The position numbers and the translations under genes are program-made. The notes beneath the pieces were generated by a model. It was not told the origin of the DNA. It searched no databases and worked only from the letters and a program-made list of their open reading frames with translations. Below, in pieces: positions 34,812 through 42,304 of a stretch of DNA of 57,139 nt; the first letter of the stretch is position 1; each line of letters opens with the position of its first letter. This stretch comes from an uncultured Bacteroidales bacterium (GTDB taxonomy: Bacteria > Bacteroidota > Bacteroidia > Bacteroidales > F082): assembly GCA_937896895.1 (NCBI GenBank), contig CALBNV010000025.1:1-57139 (forward strand). The letters run 5' to 3'.

Positions 34812-34958
34812 ATTTCAAGTATAAACATTAGAGCGCAGAGGAGCTCAATGCTGGTGACCTCTAATCTTGTTATGAGACTGATAGATTTGCCTGTCACCCT
34901 TATCGAGACAGTCGACTTTTTGGGAAGCGTCTACAAAGTAGCTGCTTCCCTTTTTTTT
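34812..34958 (+). ncRNA. Candidate antisense small RNA (about 147 nt)
   Basis: Starts about 7 nt after a good promoter and ends at a strong terminator (GGGAAGC...GCTTCCC with an inner CTAC-AAA-GTAG stem, then T8; 34922-34958). The body has an ATTAGAG/CTCTAAT stem and a GACTG/CAGTC stem. No supported coding frame. It is antisense to the 170-bp leader between the gene ending at 34957 and the 1277-residue gene starting at 34786, so it may control that giant gene. Confidence 0.6.
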
Positions 34959-35673
34959 ATTTCTTTGCTTGTCTATAAATCGCATATCCAGCACCCAGAA
35001 GTACAAGAGCGGCAAACACCTTGGAGTAGTTGATCTTACGGGATGTTTTGTTTTCAGGAGTTGATTCCTGCTTTTGCGGAGTAACTACGTTACTTTTGCT
35101 CTGTTCAGTAATCTGCTGTTGATAGCGTTGGTCGCTTTCTTTAATTGCGTCTTTTACAATAGAGTAATCTCCTCCACCGTAGTTATCAAATAGGAATGAT
35201 AGGGACAATGTGCTAAGATGTGATTCCTGACACCTAGTGATAATACTGTTTTTTGACCTTCCTGATTCAATTTTTAGTACAATATCATAGTTGGTGCTGT
35301 TGGCCCAATTAGGATTTGGAGTCATAGACTGAACGTACAACACATCACCCTTATCTACTTTAACACTTCCATCATTGAAGCTGGATTGCGTTATATAATA
35401 GCAATGTGGCTGCAAATAATATTTCTTTTGAGAGGCTATCATAGATTTCGCCTCCGACTCTGTAATTTTTGTGAATTTCTGATTCAATTCTGTTTCGTTG
35501 GCCACAAAATTGTTTCTATGCTTCTGACCTCCAGTCAAACAATCAAACCTTACTAATCCACTATTCACGTATGTTAACTGCACTATTTCGCTATAAGCAA
35601 CATACGCCTGTCCAGAGCTAACAGGTGTGCAAGGAATCTTCTTACACCAATAATATTCTCCAACTGCTGTCAT
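34957..35673 (-). CDS. C-terminally membrane-anchored hypothetical protein
   Basis: 238 residues. A soluble, beta-rich body with several Cys is followed by a Gln/Ser/Thr linker and a C-terminal transmembrane segment (VFAALVLLGAGYAIY). Its ATG shares a base with the lysozyme stop (TAATG). Possible virion membrane or wall-penetration protein. Confidence 0.65.
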   Translation of the reverse strand: MTAVGEYYWCKKIPCTPVSSGQAYVAYSEIVQLTYVNSGLVRFDCLTGGQKHRNNFVANETELNQKFTKITESEAKSMIASQKKYYLQPHCYYITQSSFNDGSVKVDKGDVLYVQSMTPNPNWANSTNYDIVLKIESGRSKNSIITRCQESHLSTLSLSFLFDNYGGGDYSIVKDAIKESDQRYQQQITEQSKSNVVTPQKQESTPENKTSRKINYSKVFAALVLLGAGYAIYRQAKK

Positions 35674-36395
35674 TACTTTAATTCTTTAAATTTGTAAATA
35701 ACTGTCTTATGCCAGTCCTGAGTGTAAGCGAGTACACCGAGGCCGGCCACTGTCACAATTCCTAAAGTCCACCAGAGCCAGGCGAGGGACCCAGCATCAG
35801 GCAATTGTTTCCAGATGTTCAACATATTTTTAGCGCGGTCGCGCATAAAGCTGTATTCGTGGTTTTTGCGCGAATTGAGGGCTATTTCCTCTAGCTTGGT
35901 GATATTGGTAGTGCCTTTGGCTACGGCTTCGTTAAGGATAGGAACAAAACCTTTGACTCCTGAAAAGCCGGTGACATATCCGACTCCGTTCCAACAACCA
36001 TAGTACAGGTGTGCCTGGATCTTGGGAGATTTAGCGACAAGTTTTTTTGCCTTTTCGCTTAGGTTTTTGAGTGCGTATCTCTCGTAAACATCATACATCA
36101 TTTCGGCACAGAGCTTTCTCAGCTTCTTATCGAGGTCTGATCCGGCCTTGGGCTTATAGTTGTAGCTCCAATTTGTGCTAGCGTTCTGCGCGTCGATGAG
36201 CGCCCAGAACTGCTTGCCCTGTGGTGTGTTGTTGATGTTTCCTCCAGCGGTCCTGTCAATGCCAAACATAGTCTCTCCAGACTGGTGCATCACCTTGTAT
36301 TTTACGGGATCTCGTTTGTACATATCAGGGTGGAAATATCCACCCTCATAGTTTTTAATGATAAGATCCGCATATTTGTAGAAATTTTTGTCCAT
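35673..36395 (-). CDS. Membrane-anchored GH108-type lysozyme
   Basis: 240 residues. 'IIKNYEGGYFHPDM' with Glu17 and 'GETMFGIDRTAGG' fit the GH108/secretory-endolysin family that cleaves peptidoglycan glycan strands. A transmembrane segment lies near the C-terminus (WWTLGIVTVAGLGVLAY). The C-terminal anchor is unusual for an endolysin and suits a virion-membrane penetration enzyme. Confidence 0.85.
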   Translation of the reverse strand: MDKNFYKYADLIIKNYEGGYFHPDMYKRDPVKYKVMHQSGETMFGIDRTAGGNINNTPQGKQFWALIDAQNASTNWSYNYKPKAGSDLDKKLRKLCAEMMYDVYERYALKNLSEKAKKLVAKSPKIQAHLYYGCWNGVGYVTGFSGVKGFVPILNEAVAKGTTNITKLEEIALNSRKNHEYSFMRDRAKNMLNIWKQLPDAGSLAWLWWTLGIVTVAGLGVLAYTQDWHKTVIYKFKELK

Positions 36396-36399
36396 GCGA

Positions 36400-37074
36400 T
36401 TACAGTTTTGTACACACTATCGAACAAGACGTGCTAATGCCTGAGTTTTTTACATTTGCTTTTTCGATAGCGAATTTGCCGTTGAGTATGGTGTTTACAT
36501 ATTTGGCCAGACTTTCAGGTGTGAAACCTCGCTGATATGCGTAACTGTTTTTTCCTTTCTTCAAAAGTTTCTCACTATCGCAGTCTAGCGAAATAGCATT
36601 CGCTATCTCCTTAATCTCCTTCTCGCTCCTGGTGTTAATAATCATTATACCACCTTTGGCCACAAGAGAGGCCATTTGTCTGATGAGATTTGCTCTCCAA
36701 TCGTCGGGTATTACATTGATTACTGCATTGCTGATTACCACATCATATTTCTGTCGGATGGTGTTGTAGTCAGTGTAGGTAGGTGCTTTACGATCCTTGG
36801 AGACAAACGGCTCCACATCGTCACAGCGCAACCCTTTTGCTCTCATCAATTCTGTGCCGGCCCCACTGCCTGAGCTTGCATCAAGAATTTTGGCACCAGG
36901 CTTATTTTTCAACAGCCAATCTGCGATCTTCTGGTAAGATTTTATAGTGCTGTTGGCACTTACCGTGTTGTGACCGCCCTTGCTTGTTGCCTGGTTGCGC
37001 CAAAATGGATACTTCTTGTCTAACTCTGTGGAGGTCGTGCCCAGCTTCCCGGGTTTGATCCTTGCTCTGCCCAT
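36400..37074 (-). CDS. Class I SAM-dependent methyltransferase
   Basis: 224 residues. Motif I 'ILDASSGSGAGTELM' near 60 and 'YDVVISNAVINVIPDDW' near 110. The basic N-terminus (MGRARIKPGKLG) suggests nucleic-acid contact. Similar methyltransferases occur in Bacteroidales mobile elements; the substrate is unknown, DNA being likely. Confidence 0.75.
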   Translation of the reverse strand: MGRARIKPGKLGTTSTELDKKYPFWRNQATSKGGHNTVSANSTIKSYQKIADWLLKNKPGAKILDASSGSGAGTELMRAKGLRCDDVEPFVSKDRKAPTYTDYNTIRQKYDVVISNAVINVIPDDWRANLIRQMASLVAKGGIMIINTRSEKEIKEIANAISLDCDSEKLLKKGKNSYAYQRGFTPESLAKYVNTILNGKFAIEKANVKNSGISTSCSIVCTKL

Positions 37075-37076
37075 AG

Positions 37077-37478
37077 TTAGTTCTCGTTGAATTTCTTCTT
37101 AGGTGTGTGGATTGGGAAAACGGAATCGTCGTCTCCGTTCATTTCCATAACAACTTTCTTGAATGAAGGAGAGATCGCAAACTTGATGGTTGGCACATAC
37201 TTGCCCTGTACCTTACGTCTCTGGCCGCGGAAACTGCCGATAGAGAATATCTGAACGTTCTTTCCCTTAGATACATTTTTCTGGATGGTCTCCCAGTAGC
37301 CGTCGATAACCTCTTTGATGGTTGATTTGGTTACGTTCTTGTCCAACAGCGAGTAAACTCCGTCACGTATCTGCTTCTCGCCTACACTTTTGTAACCTTC
37401 TGGCTGACCGCCAGAAAGACGGCAGCTTTTCTTTGTTGCTGACTTGTGCTTTGCACAACTTTTCTTTTTACTTGCCAT
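37077..37478 (-). CDS. HU/IHF-family-like DNA-binding protein
   Basis: 133 residues. Basic N-terminus (KKKSCAKHKSATKKSC), then an HU-type core: helical 'NVTKSTIKEVIDGYWETI', 'VQIFSIGSFRGQRRK' and the beta arm 'KFAISPSFKKVVMEM'. Expected to bend or compact DNA. Preceded by a TATGGATTTAAATAGTG-containing leader shared with other genes. Confidence 0.75.
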   Translation of the reverse strand: MASKKKSCAKHKSATKKSCRLSGGQPEGYKSVGEKQIRDGVYSLLDKNVTKSTIKEVIDGYWETIQKNVSKGKNVQIFSIGSFRGQRRKVQGKYVPTIKFAISPSFKKVVMEMNGDDDSVFPIHTPKKKFNEN

Positions 37479-37554
37479 AGCGTTTTAATGATTAAATGAA
37501 TACTGTCGCTATGGATTTAAATAGTGTTCTAGTAGTAGAAAAAAAAAATAAATA

Positions 37555-37833
37555 TTAGGACTCTTTTTTTATCCTATTTATAGAATTACAGAGATCTCCC
37601 AAGACCAGAGAGAAATTGTTTAACGCGCTGGTGTTTGATGCAATTATTGCGCTCTGTTCTTTGAGTAACGAGCACATAAACTCCTGAGATTTCTGTTCCT
37701 TTTCCTGAGCTTTGTCGAGATATTCCTTTATCAATTCAAGCGATTTTTTTATAAAATACGCCAGAATTGAGAATAGTACGACGCAAACTGCAATAGGGAA
37801 TCCTAATTTTTCAAAAACTGGTAGTATTTCCAT
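37555..37833 (-). CDS. BhlA/holin-like small membrane protein
   Basis: 92 residues: one N-terminal membrane span (FPIAVCVVLFSILAYFI) and a coiled coil. This resembles the BhlA group of small holin-like proteins. First gene of the leftward operon from the 37893-37924 promoter. Confidence 0.65.
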   Translation of the reverse strand: MEILPVFEKLGFPIAVCVVLFSILAYFIKKSLELIKEYLDKAQEKEQKSQEFMCSLLKEQSAIIASNTSALNNFSLVLGDLCNSINRIKKES

Positions 37834-37892
37834 TGTCGAGTGTTTTTAGTTAATACTATTTTGAAACACAGATAACATCTTACTCAACAGCA

Positions 37893-37924
37893 CAAAGATA
37901 TGAATTATTTATTTAATTAACAAA
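37893..37924 (-). promoter_or_regulatory. Leftward promoter of the 37.8-kb operon
   Basis: Minus strand TTTG (37924-37921), 20-bp spacer, TATCTTTG (37900-37893). Start near 37886, about 50 nt before the BhlA-like gene. Forms a divergent pair with 37933-37964. Confidence 0.6.
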
Positions 37925-37932
37925 CAAAAAAC

Positions 37933-37964
37933 TTGCATTTTTAAAATATTTTTTTATATATTTG
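37933..37964 (+). promoter_or_regulatory. Rightward promoter of the 38-40 kb island
   Basis: TTG (37933-37935), 21-bp spacer, TATATTTG (37957-37964). Start near 37971; the first ATG is at 38058, leaving an AT-rich leader of about 87 nt. Confidence 0.55.
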
Positions 37965-38057
37965 CATCATAAAATCATATACATTATACCTATTCTCAAT
38001 AATTCTTTTGGACATTTACTCAAATTTTTACATTTTACTAGGTATAATAATTTTGTT

Positions 38058-38456
38058 ATGAACTTATATACTAAAGTTGAGGATATATTCAACAATATTA
38101 CTCCGAATCCGAACCGGAAATTGTATTCCGTTGTTGTGACAGCACCTTTTTGTTGCGCAGCTTTCCAGGACTGGGTAGAGGAGTTTTGTGTGTATCCTTG
38201 GGTTGGTTCTGGCAGACAAATTCTTTTTGTCTCAGACGCTGATCCGATTTGGATTTCAAAGGAATTTCAGAGCGCTCACGTTGGCTACACACTTACCGTT
38301 TTGCATCCTGCGTCTTTTTTCTCTGACATTCCTGAGTTGTGGTTGTATGCATACTACTATCACAAGGCGAATGGATATGTTTATTCAGATAGTGTGGATA
38401 AGCAAGCTGAGGTATATTTGGAATGGCTTAGTCAAAAGGAGGATGAACTATGCTAA
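38058..38456 (+). CDS. Hypothetical protein, first gene of the cargo island
   Basis: 132 residues from the ATG at 38058 (MNLYTKVEDIFN...). Aromatic- and Cys-rich (TAPFCCAAFQDWVEEFCVYPW). No family recognised. Overlaps the next gene by 7 bp behind an AAAGGAGG sequence. Confidence 0.65.
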   Translation: MNLYTKVEDIFNNITPNPNRKLYSVVVTAPFCCAAFQDWVEEFCVYPWVGSGRQILFVSDADPIWISKEFQSAHVGYTLTVLHPASFFSDIPELWLYAYYYHKANGYVYSDSVDKQAEVYLEWLSQKEDELC

Positions 38457-39052
38457 AAATCTATTCTGGAAACGACCTCTATTTAAGGTCAAATTACCTT
38501 CACGTATATCTGCGTTGTTATCAGTTAGGTACAAAGTCACCAAAGGAGTTGGTAGAACTGGCTGAAAACTTGCAGAAACACGCTTTTTGCAATCCCAAAA
38601 AGACGCTCGAATACACAAGTAATAGTCCTGATTTCGTACGGGCCGTATCAAGGATATTTGAGCTTTACGGAATGGAGTATAAGTTGTATCTGAATGGTGT
38701 TGAGTCAGATTTGGAAACAGTTATGCGGTTTTTCAATGAGGCATTCGACTACGAGGATAGTCTTATTAACGAACTGAAGGTAAACAAAGAGATCAACGAG
38801 GAATTGTTGCTGAAAAATGGATTTTCTCAAGATCCTGAATATACTGAATGCTTGATTAAGGAGAGTGACAAATATTTGTTATCTTTTAACAAGTACAATC
38901 AGCACACATATTTTGAGAATAAAGAAAATAAACTTATCCGATCAGAGGAAGTGAAAAATCTGTATGATTTTCAACTGATTCTGAACACTCTGGATATTGA
39001 TATTAAAATGAATTTAGGTTATGGAAAACGAAATAACAAAGTGTTGTCGTAA
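38450..39052 (+). CDS. Hypothetical protein of the cargo island
   Basis: 200 residues, helical and charged, no membrane span. Start overlaps the previous gene, preceded by AAAGGAGG. No recognised domain. Confidence 0.65.
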   Translation: MLKIYSGNDLYLRSNYLHVYLRCYQLGTKSPKELVELAENLQKHAFCNPKKTLEYTSNSPDFVRAVSRIFELYGMEYKLYLNGVESDLETVMRFFNEAFDYEDSLINELKVNKEINEELLLKNGFSQDPEYTECLIKESDKYLLSFNKYNQHTYFENKENKLIRSEEVKNLYDFQLILNTLDIDIKMNLGYGKRNNKVLS

Positions 39053-39401
39053 TTGCAAGCATTCCGTTAAGCTGACTCGTCCAATACCTATCATAAGATG
39101 TGCTAACGAAAATAGACATCCATATTTGGGTTTAACTGGCGACTGCGAGGATTGGGAGAGTAACGAGATTGAAATCTGTTATCTATCGCTGAGCGAGACC
39201 GACATCAACAAACTCAAAAATATCTTAATTGAGGTGGAGAAACAAGGGTTCGATAAGGTTGCAGACGAACTGATATTTGACCCTGATTATCTGGGAAACG
39301 CTCGGGCAACGGTAAGACTGTTGGAAAAAGGTATTGAAGCCGCTAACAAGGTGGCGGATACTATGAAACAAATAAAGGATTTGGTTTATAAAAATTATTA
39401 G
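39021..39401 (+). CDS. Zinc-ribbon-like protein of the cargo island
   Basis: 126 residues. 'CCRNCKHS' and later 'IRCANENRH...DCEDW' give Cys pairs suited to zinc binding; the C-terminal half is helical. Overlaps the previous gene by 32 bp in another frame. Confidence 0.6.
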   Translation: MENEITKCCRNCKHSVKLTRPIPIIRCANENRHPYLGLTGDCEDWESNEIEICYLSLSETDINKLKNILIEVEKQGFDKVADELIFDPDYLGNARATVRLLEKGIEAANKVADTMKQIKDLVYKNY

Positions 39402-39442
39402 AAAAGTAATTGAGGGATACCCCTCTAGTAATTGATAGTATT

Positions 39443-39877
39443 ATGGTAACAATAGATCAAATAAAAAACGAGAAGGCCGACTATGAACGAAGGTTTGCTA
39501 GGAGGCAGTGCGAATTGAATAAGATTGCAGAAATGCTATCTGAAAGTCCGTTGCTGAAAAATCTTGATGATGATGGTTGTGTCTTGCTAGAAGAATATTT
39601 CAGGCGTAATGGCTTTAGAGTGGATTCTGATCTGTCGGATTCAGAAGGGCAATTATATAGAACTATTCGTTACACTAATAAAACAAGTGTGTTCCTGGCC
39701 CTCAATGGCGAGGCACGTTTTTGTCAGGATTTAAGTGGAGACCGTATTTTGCTGGTCTCATTTTCTTTTCAGATAAAGCAAGATCCTATCTTGTTGAAGT
39801 GGTGGCAGATTAGGCTTAGGTTGAGTGAGTTCTGGATGTTCCGAAAACTCAGGAAAATGTTTTGTGATAAAAAATAA
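39443..39877 (+). CDS. Hypothetical protein of the cargo island
   Basis: 144 residues from the ATG at 39443 (MVTIDQIKNEK...). N-terminal helices, then a 'SVFLALNGEARFCQDL' beta part and an amphipathic basic C-terminus (FRKLRKMFCDKK). No family recognised. Confidence 0.6.
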   Translation: MVTIDQIKNEKADYERRFARRQCELNKIAEMLSESPLLKNLDDDGCVLLEEYFRRNGFRVDSDLSDSEGQLYRTIRYTNKTSVFLALNGEARFCQDLSGDRILLVSFSFQIKQDPILLKWWQIRLRLSEFWMFRKLRKMFCDKK

Positions 39878-39882
39878 TTGAT

Positions 39883-39990
39883 ATGTCTGCAATACTCGTA
39901 ACGATAGGGCTTTCAGGAGATTCAATCCAAAACACGTACACTGGAAGCGTTGGCGAGGGATTATCAATTTTACCGAATCAAAGTATATAA
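39883..39990 (+). CDS. 35-residue miniprotein
   Basis: ATG at 39883, 5 bp after the previous stop, TAA at 39988-39990; begins MSAILVTIGLSGDSIQN. Position fits a real small gene in the operon, but nothing further supports it. Confidence 0.4.
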   Translation: MSAILVTIGLSGDSIQNTYTGSVGEGLSILPNQSI

Positions 39991-40011
39991 GAACTCCAGA
40001 AAATAGTAACT

Positions 40012-40275
40012 ATGGAAAGACCTGACGATAAGAGAGTATGTCATTTTGTTTTTGAACATTGGAGTTACGAGGGACAATATGACGCAAAAAGCGATAAATT
40101 CATTAATGTAAGACAAAATTGTGATCATATCCAAGAGTGTGACTTTGAGGATATCGAGGAGTGGTCTTATGTTGATATTAAGTTAACCAAGGAGTTGCTG
40201 AAAGGAAGTCGTAATCCAGGGAATAAAGAATTGATAAACCAAATGAAAATCTGGGGAGTTTGGAACAAGTCTTGA
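40012..40275 (+). CDS. Hypothetical protein, last gene of the island
   Basis: 87 residues, acidic with His/Trp (VCHFVFEHWSYEG). Followed by a bidirectional terminator. Function unknown. Confidence 0.6.
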   Translation: MERPDDKRVCHFVFEHWSYEGQYDAKSDKFINVRQNCDHIQECDFEDIEEWSYVDIKLTKELLKGSRNPGNKELINQMKIWGVWNKS

Positions 40276-40311
40276 TCCGCAGGTGTGCAAGTGGTTTAAG
40301 GATAATGATTG

Positions 40312-40349
40312 AAAAAAGCCCTCAGAATTGATTTTCTGAGGGCTTTTTT
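40312..40349. terminator. Bidirectional terminator
   Basis: AAAAAGCCCTCAGAA / TTCTGAGGGCTTTTT with a 6-nt loop. Ends the rightward island and the leftward HTH operon. Confidence 0.85.
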
Positions 40350-40698
40350 ATACAAGTTTTATATCAAGCATATCCATCAGCTGCTCAATGCGTTGTATTC
40401 TGTCAGTGGTATTATTCAGGAATTTGGAGGCCACCGACTTATGAACTCCCCACATACGGGCCACATCGGCAACTTTAACCCCTTTTTCTTTCATCTTTCT
40501 TTGAATACAATCCAGGATCTCACTTCCTGTTCCAAGGTGCATTTGAGCCTTACCTCCTAATTTTATAAACTCGGTGGCGAAATTTGAAGGTGTCTCCTCG
40601 GCTGTGAGGATTACCTCGCTGCCGTTGAAAACACCTCCCACAGCCTCGGCAAAGGCTTTTAAGGCTGTGAGGTTTGGGTGTGTTACTATTGTTTTCAT
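40348..40698 (-). CDS. HTH protein, Aca-like position
   Basis: 116 residues. The C-terminal half is an XRE-type HTH ('VADVARMWGVHKSVASKFL'); the N-terminal 55 residues form a small separate domain. Last gene of a three-gene operon with two acidic proteins and an operator-bearing promoter, the place of an autoregulatory Aca repressor. ATGA overlap with the gene before. Confidence 0.7.
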   Translation of the reverse strand: MKTIVTHPNLTALKAFAEAVGGVFNGSEVILTAEETPSNFATEFIKLGGKAQMHLGTGSEILDCIQRKMKEKGVKVADVARMWGVHKSVASKFLNNTTDRIQRIEQLMDMLDIKLV

Positions 40699-40916
40699 TT
40701 GCCGTAAACTTCATCAAAAATTTCTATCGTGTGACGTATCATATCGTCCCATATTTTATTTTCGTGTTCCGTCCAATCTCCATCAGGGCATGGAATATGC
40801 GTCTCTAAATCTCCGATGTAATCCTCAAGTTCTTCCTTGGTCACATTGTTGATTTTTATATCTTCGTCTAATGTATTAGAGAAATAATCCCTTGTTTGAT
40901 AATCTTGATAATTCAT
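40695..40916 (-). CDS. Very acidic small protein
   Basis: 73 residues with about 20 Asp/Glu against 6 Lys/Arg. Helical, with 'TKEELEDYIGDLET'. Between an acidic protein and an HTH regulator. Strong negative charge fits a DNA-mimic or inhibitor; not proven. Confidence 0.65.
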   Translation of the reverse strand: MNYQDYQTRDYFSNTLDEDIKINNVTKEELEDYIGDLETHIPCPDGDWTEHENKIWDDMIRHTIEIFDEVYGK

Positions 40917-40964
40917 AGCATTTAAGTTTTTACGGCGGTTTGATGTTATCGCCCCGCCTGATTG

Positions 40965-41480
40965 TTAAAGAGTTTTGTATTCGTCTGTTTCTGAGTTATA
41001 TTCAACGAGAACATACTCATCGCCAGCAATTCCGATATGTGAATCATAAGACCTGATTTTGTAAGTCCTTATATTGCCGTTATCGAAATAATAACCAGCT
41101 GTTTCACCAGTAGCGAAATCCTCTGCGGTTGTGAAATCTTTATCCACTTCGCAATCGTCTGTCGCCTCTCTGATATAGTCGGCTTCCGCATCTTCTTTTA
41201 TTTCGTCCATTGCTGCATTGAAAAAGCCTACAAATTCTTTCCAATTTTTCTCGTTGTAAGGGAATACACAGAAACCAGTGTGGATGTGTTCTCCTAGATT
41301 CTCATCTTCCCTCCAGTAATCCTGAACGAAATTTTCTTTGAAGTCATTAGCACTTGATTTAAAGAAAACTCCTTTGTCATCATAGACTATAAAAGCCTCT
41401 TTTAGAGAATTGTAAATTGGGTTGTAAACATCCTCCCAAGTACAATTATTGTTTGTTTCTAATTTTTCAAATCTTCTCAT
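40965..41480 (-). CDS. Acidic protein, anti-defence candidate
   Basis: 171 residues, strongly acidic (about 39 Asp/Glu, 17 Lys/Arg). No recognised domain. First gene after a promoter whose two boxes each lie in a palindrome. The 14 nt before its ATG (AAAACGGTTCAAAA) include 12 nt that pair perfectly with the small RNA encoded just upstream. Size and charge would suit an antirestriction or anti-CRISPR DNA mimic. Confidence 0.65.
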   Translation of the reverse strand: MRRFEKLETNNNCTWEDVYNPIYNSLKEAFIVYDDKGVFFKSSANDFKENFVQDYWREDENLGEHIHTGFCVFPYNEKNWKEFVGFFNAAMDEIKEDAEADYIREATDDCEVDKDFTTAEDFATGETAGYYFDNGNIRTYKIRSYDSHIGIAGDEYVLVEYNSETDEYKTL

Positions 41481-41520
41481 TTTTGAACCGTTTTAAAAAG
41501 TGAAACATTTTATTTGTTTG

Positions 41521-41569
41521 ATAGTGCAAATATATACACTATTTTTGAAAGGTGCAAATATTTACACCT
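41521..41569 (-). promoter_or_regulatory. Promoter with two palindromic operators
   Basis: Minus strand TTTG (41558-41555), 20-bp spacer, TATATTTG (41534-41527). Each box lies inside a palindrome: ATAGTG-centre-CACTAT (41521-41542) and AGGTG-centre-CACCT (41550-41569), both with a CAAATAT core. Binding of the downstream HTH protein would cover both boxes. Confidence 0.7.
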
Positions 41570-41622
41570 TTTTTTTATAACTTTTTTTGAAAATTTTTGT
41601 AAGTTGCTGATTTATAGGAATA

Positions 41623-41748
41623 AAAAAAGCCTTTCGGCTTTCGCAGAAAGGCTCAAAATTTTCTCTTGCAAGATAATTTTATGTCAATCTATCTCTCTGA
41701 GAATTATTTCAATTCCAAAACGGTTCAATTAAATTGAGATTTAAATTG
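41623..41748 (-). ncRNA. Candidate small RNA with 12-nt match to the next gene's start region
   Basis: Driven by TTTG (41785-41782)-N19-TACATTTG (41762-41755); ends at an AGCCTTTC/GAAAGGCT hairpin (41628-41653) and T7. About 125 nt. It contains TTGAACCGTTTT (complement of 41717-41728), which pairs exactly with AAAACGGTTCAA just before the ATG at 41480. No coding frame supported. Confidence 0.6.
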
Positions 41749-41754
41749 ACATTG

Positions 41755-41785
41755 CAAATGTAGTTTTTAGTCCTGAATCTGCAAA
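41755..41785 (-). promoter_or_regulatory. Small RNA promoter
   Basis: TTTG-N19-TACATTTG on the minus strand, an exact consensus fit, with no gene between it and the terminator at 41628-41653. Confidence 0.6.
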
Positions 41786-41871
41786 ATATTTTTGTATCTT
41801 TTTTATTAGTAAATAAAAAGTGATTGAGATTCAGAGGATTGATGTTATTCGGAGTTATAGAGACAAAAAAA

Positions 41872-41899
41872 AGCACATACCTTTTCAAAGATATGTGCT
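41872..41899 (-). terminator. Terminator of the structural operon
   Basis: AGCACATA/TATGTGCT stem, then T8 on the minus strand, 43 bp after the last structural-operon gene. Confidence 0.8.
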
Positions 41900-41941
41900 G
41901 GTGATCTCTGTGTGTATCCTTTCAACAGTGATCTAGGTTTA

Positions 41942-42166
41942 CTATAAAGGTATTCTCTGTTCATAAGGCAATCCTCCAGAAGCCTTTGTTATGATACTCG
42001 CAATAAAAGCAGAGTAAAGCTCCTTGTTGGCCTCCAAATACTTCTCCGTCCTGTTATTCAGGTAATGAATATGAGAGTTCATTACCCTCACAACAAGCCA
42101 GGATATTGCCCTTATTAGACAAGGGAAAACCAATAACCCCAACAATATAAGTGTTAATGGTATCAT
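41942..42166 (-). CDS. Small membrane protein
   Basis: 74 residues from the ATG at 42166 (MIPLTLILLGLLVFPCLIRAI): one or two membrane spans, then a soluble tail. Last gene of the structural operon. Function unknown. Confidence 0.6.
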   Translation of the reverse strand: MIPLTLILLGLLVFPCLIRAISWLVVRVMNSHIHYLNNRTEKYLEANKELYSAFIASIITKASGGLPYEQRIPL

Positions 42167-42170
42167 GTTC

Positions 42171-42284
42171 TTAAAACCAACAGTTTTCAAGCACCTTAAC
42201 AAGGTGCCAAGTTAGGTATGTTAAGATTGTTATGCAAACTAAGACAATTATGTCCCAGTAGTCGAAGTTGTGTTTTTCTTCCAT
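42171..42284 (-). CDS. 37-residue membrane miniprotein
   Basis: ATG at 42284, stop TAA at 42173-42171: MEEKHNFDYW then the hydrophobic span DIIVLVCITILTYLTW. Two bp... the next gene starts 4 bp after its stop, indicating a real, coupled gene. Confidence 0.5.
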   Translation of the reverse strand: MEEKHNFDYWDIIVLVCITILTYLTWHLVKVLENCWF

Positions 42285-42304
42285 TTTTTAGTTCATTTTT
42301 TTAG

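Larger units (their letters stand above)
41481..41941. other. 461-bp regulatory region
   Basis: No supported ORF. From left to right: leader and promoter of the acidic operon, terminator and body of a small RNA, its promoter, and the terminator of the structural operon at 41872-41899. Confidence 0.6.

Noticed and set aside
41623..41748. tracrRNA or solitary CRISPR-repeat RNA
   Set aside because: Part of it loosely recalls type II repeat sequence (GAACC...TTGGAA), but there is no CRISPR array or Cas gene and the 12-nt match to the adjacent gene explains the conserved-looking part better.
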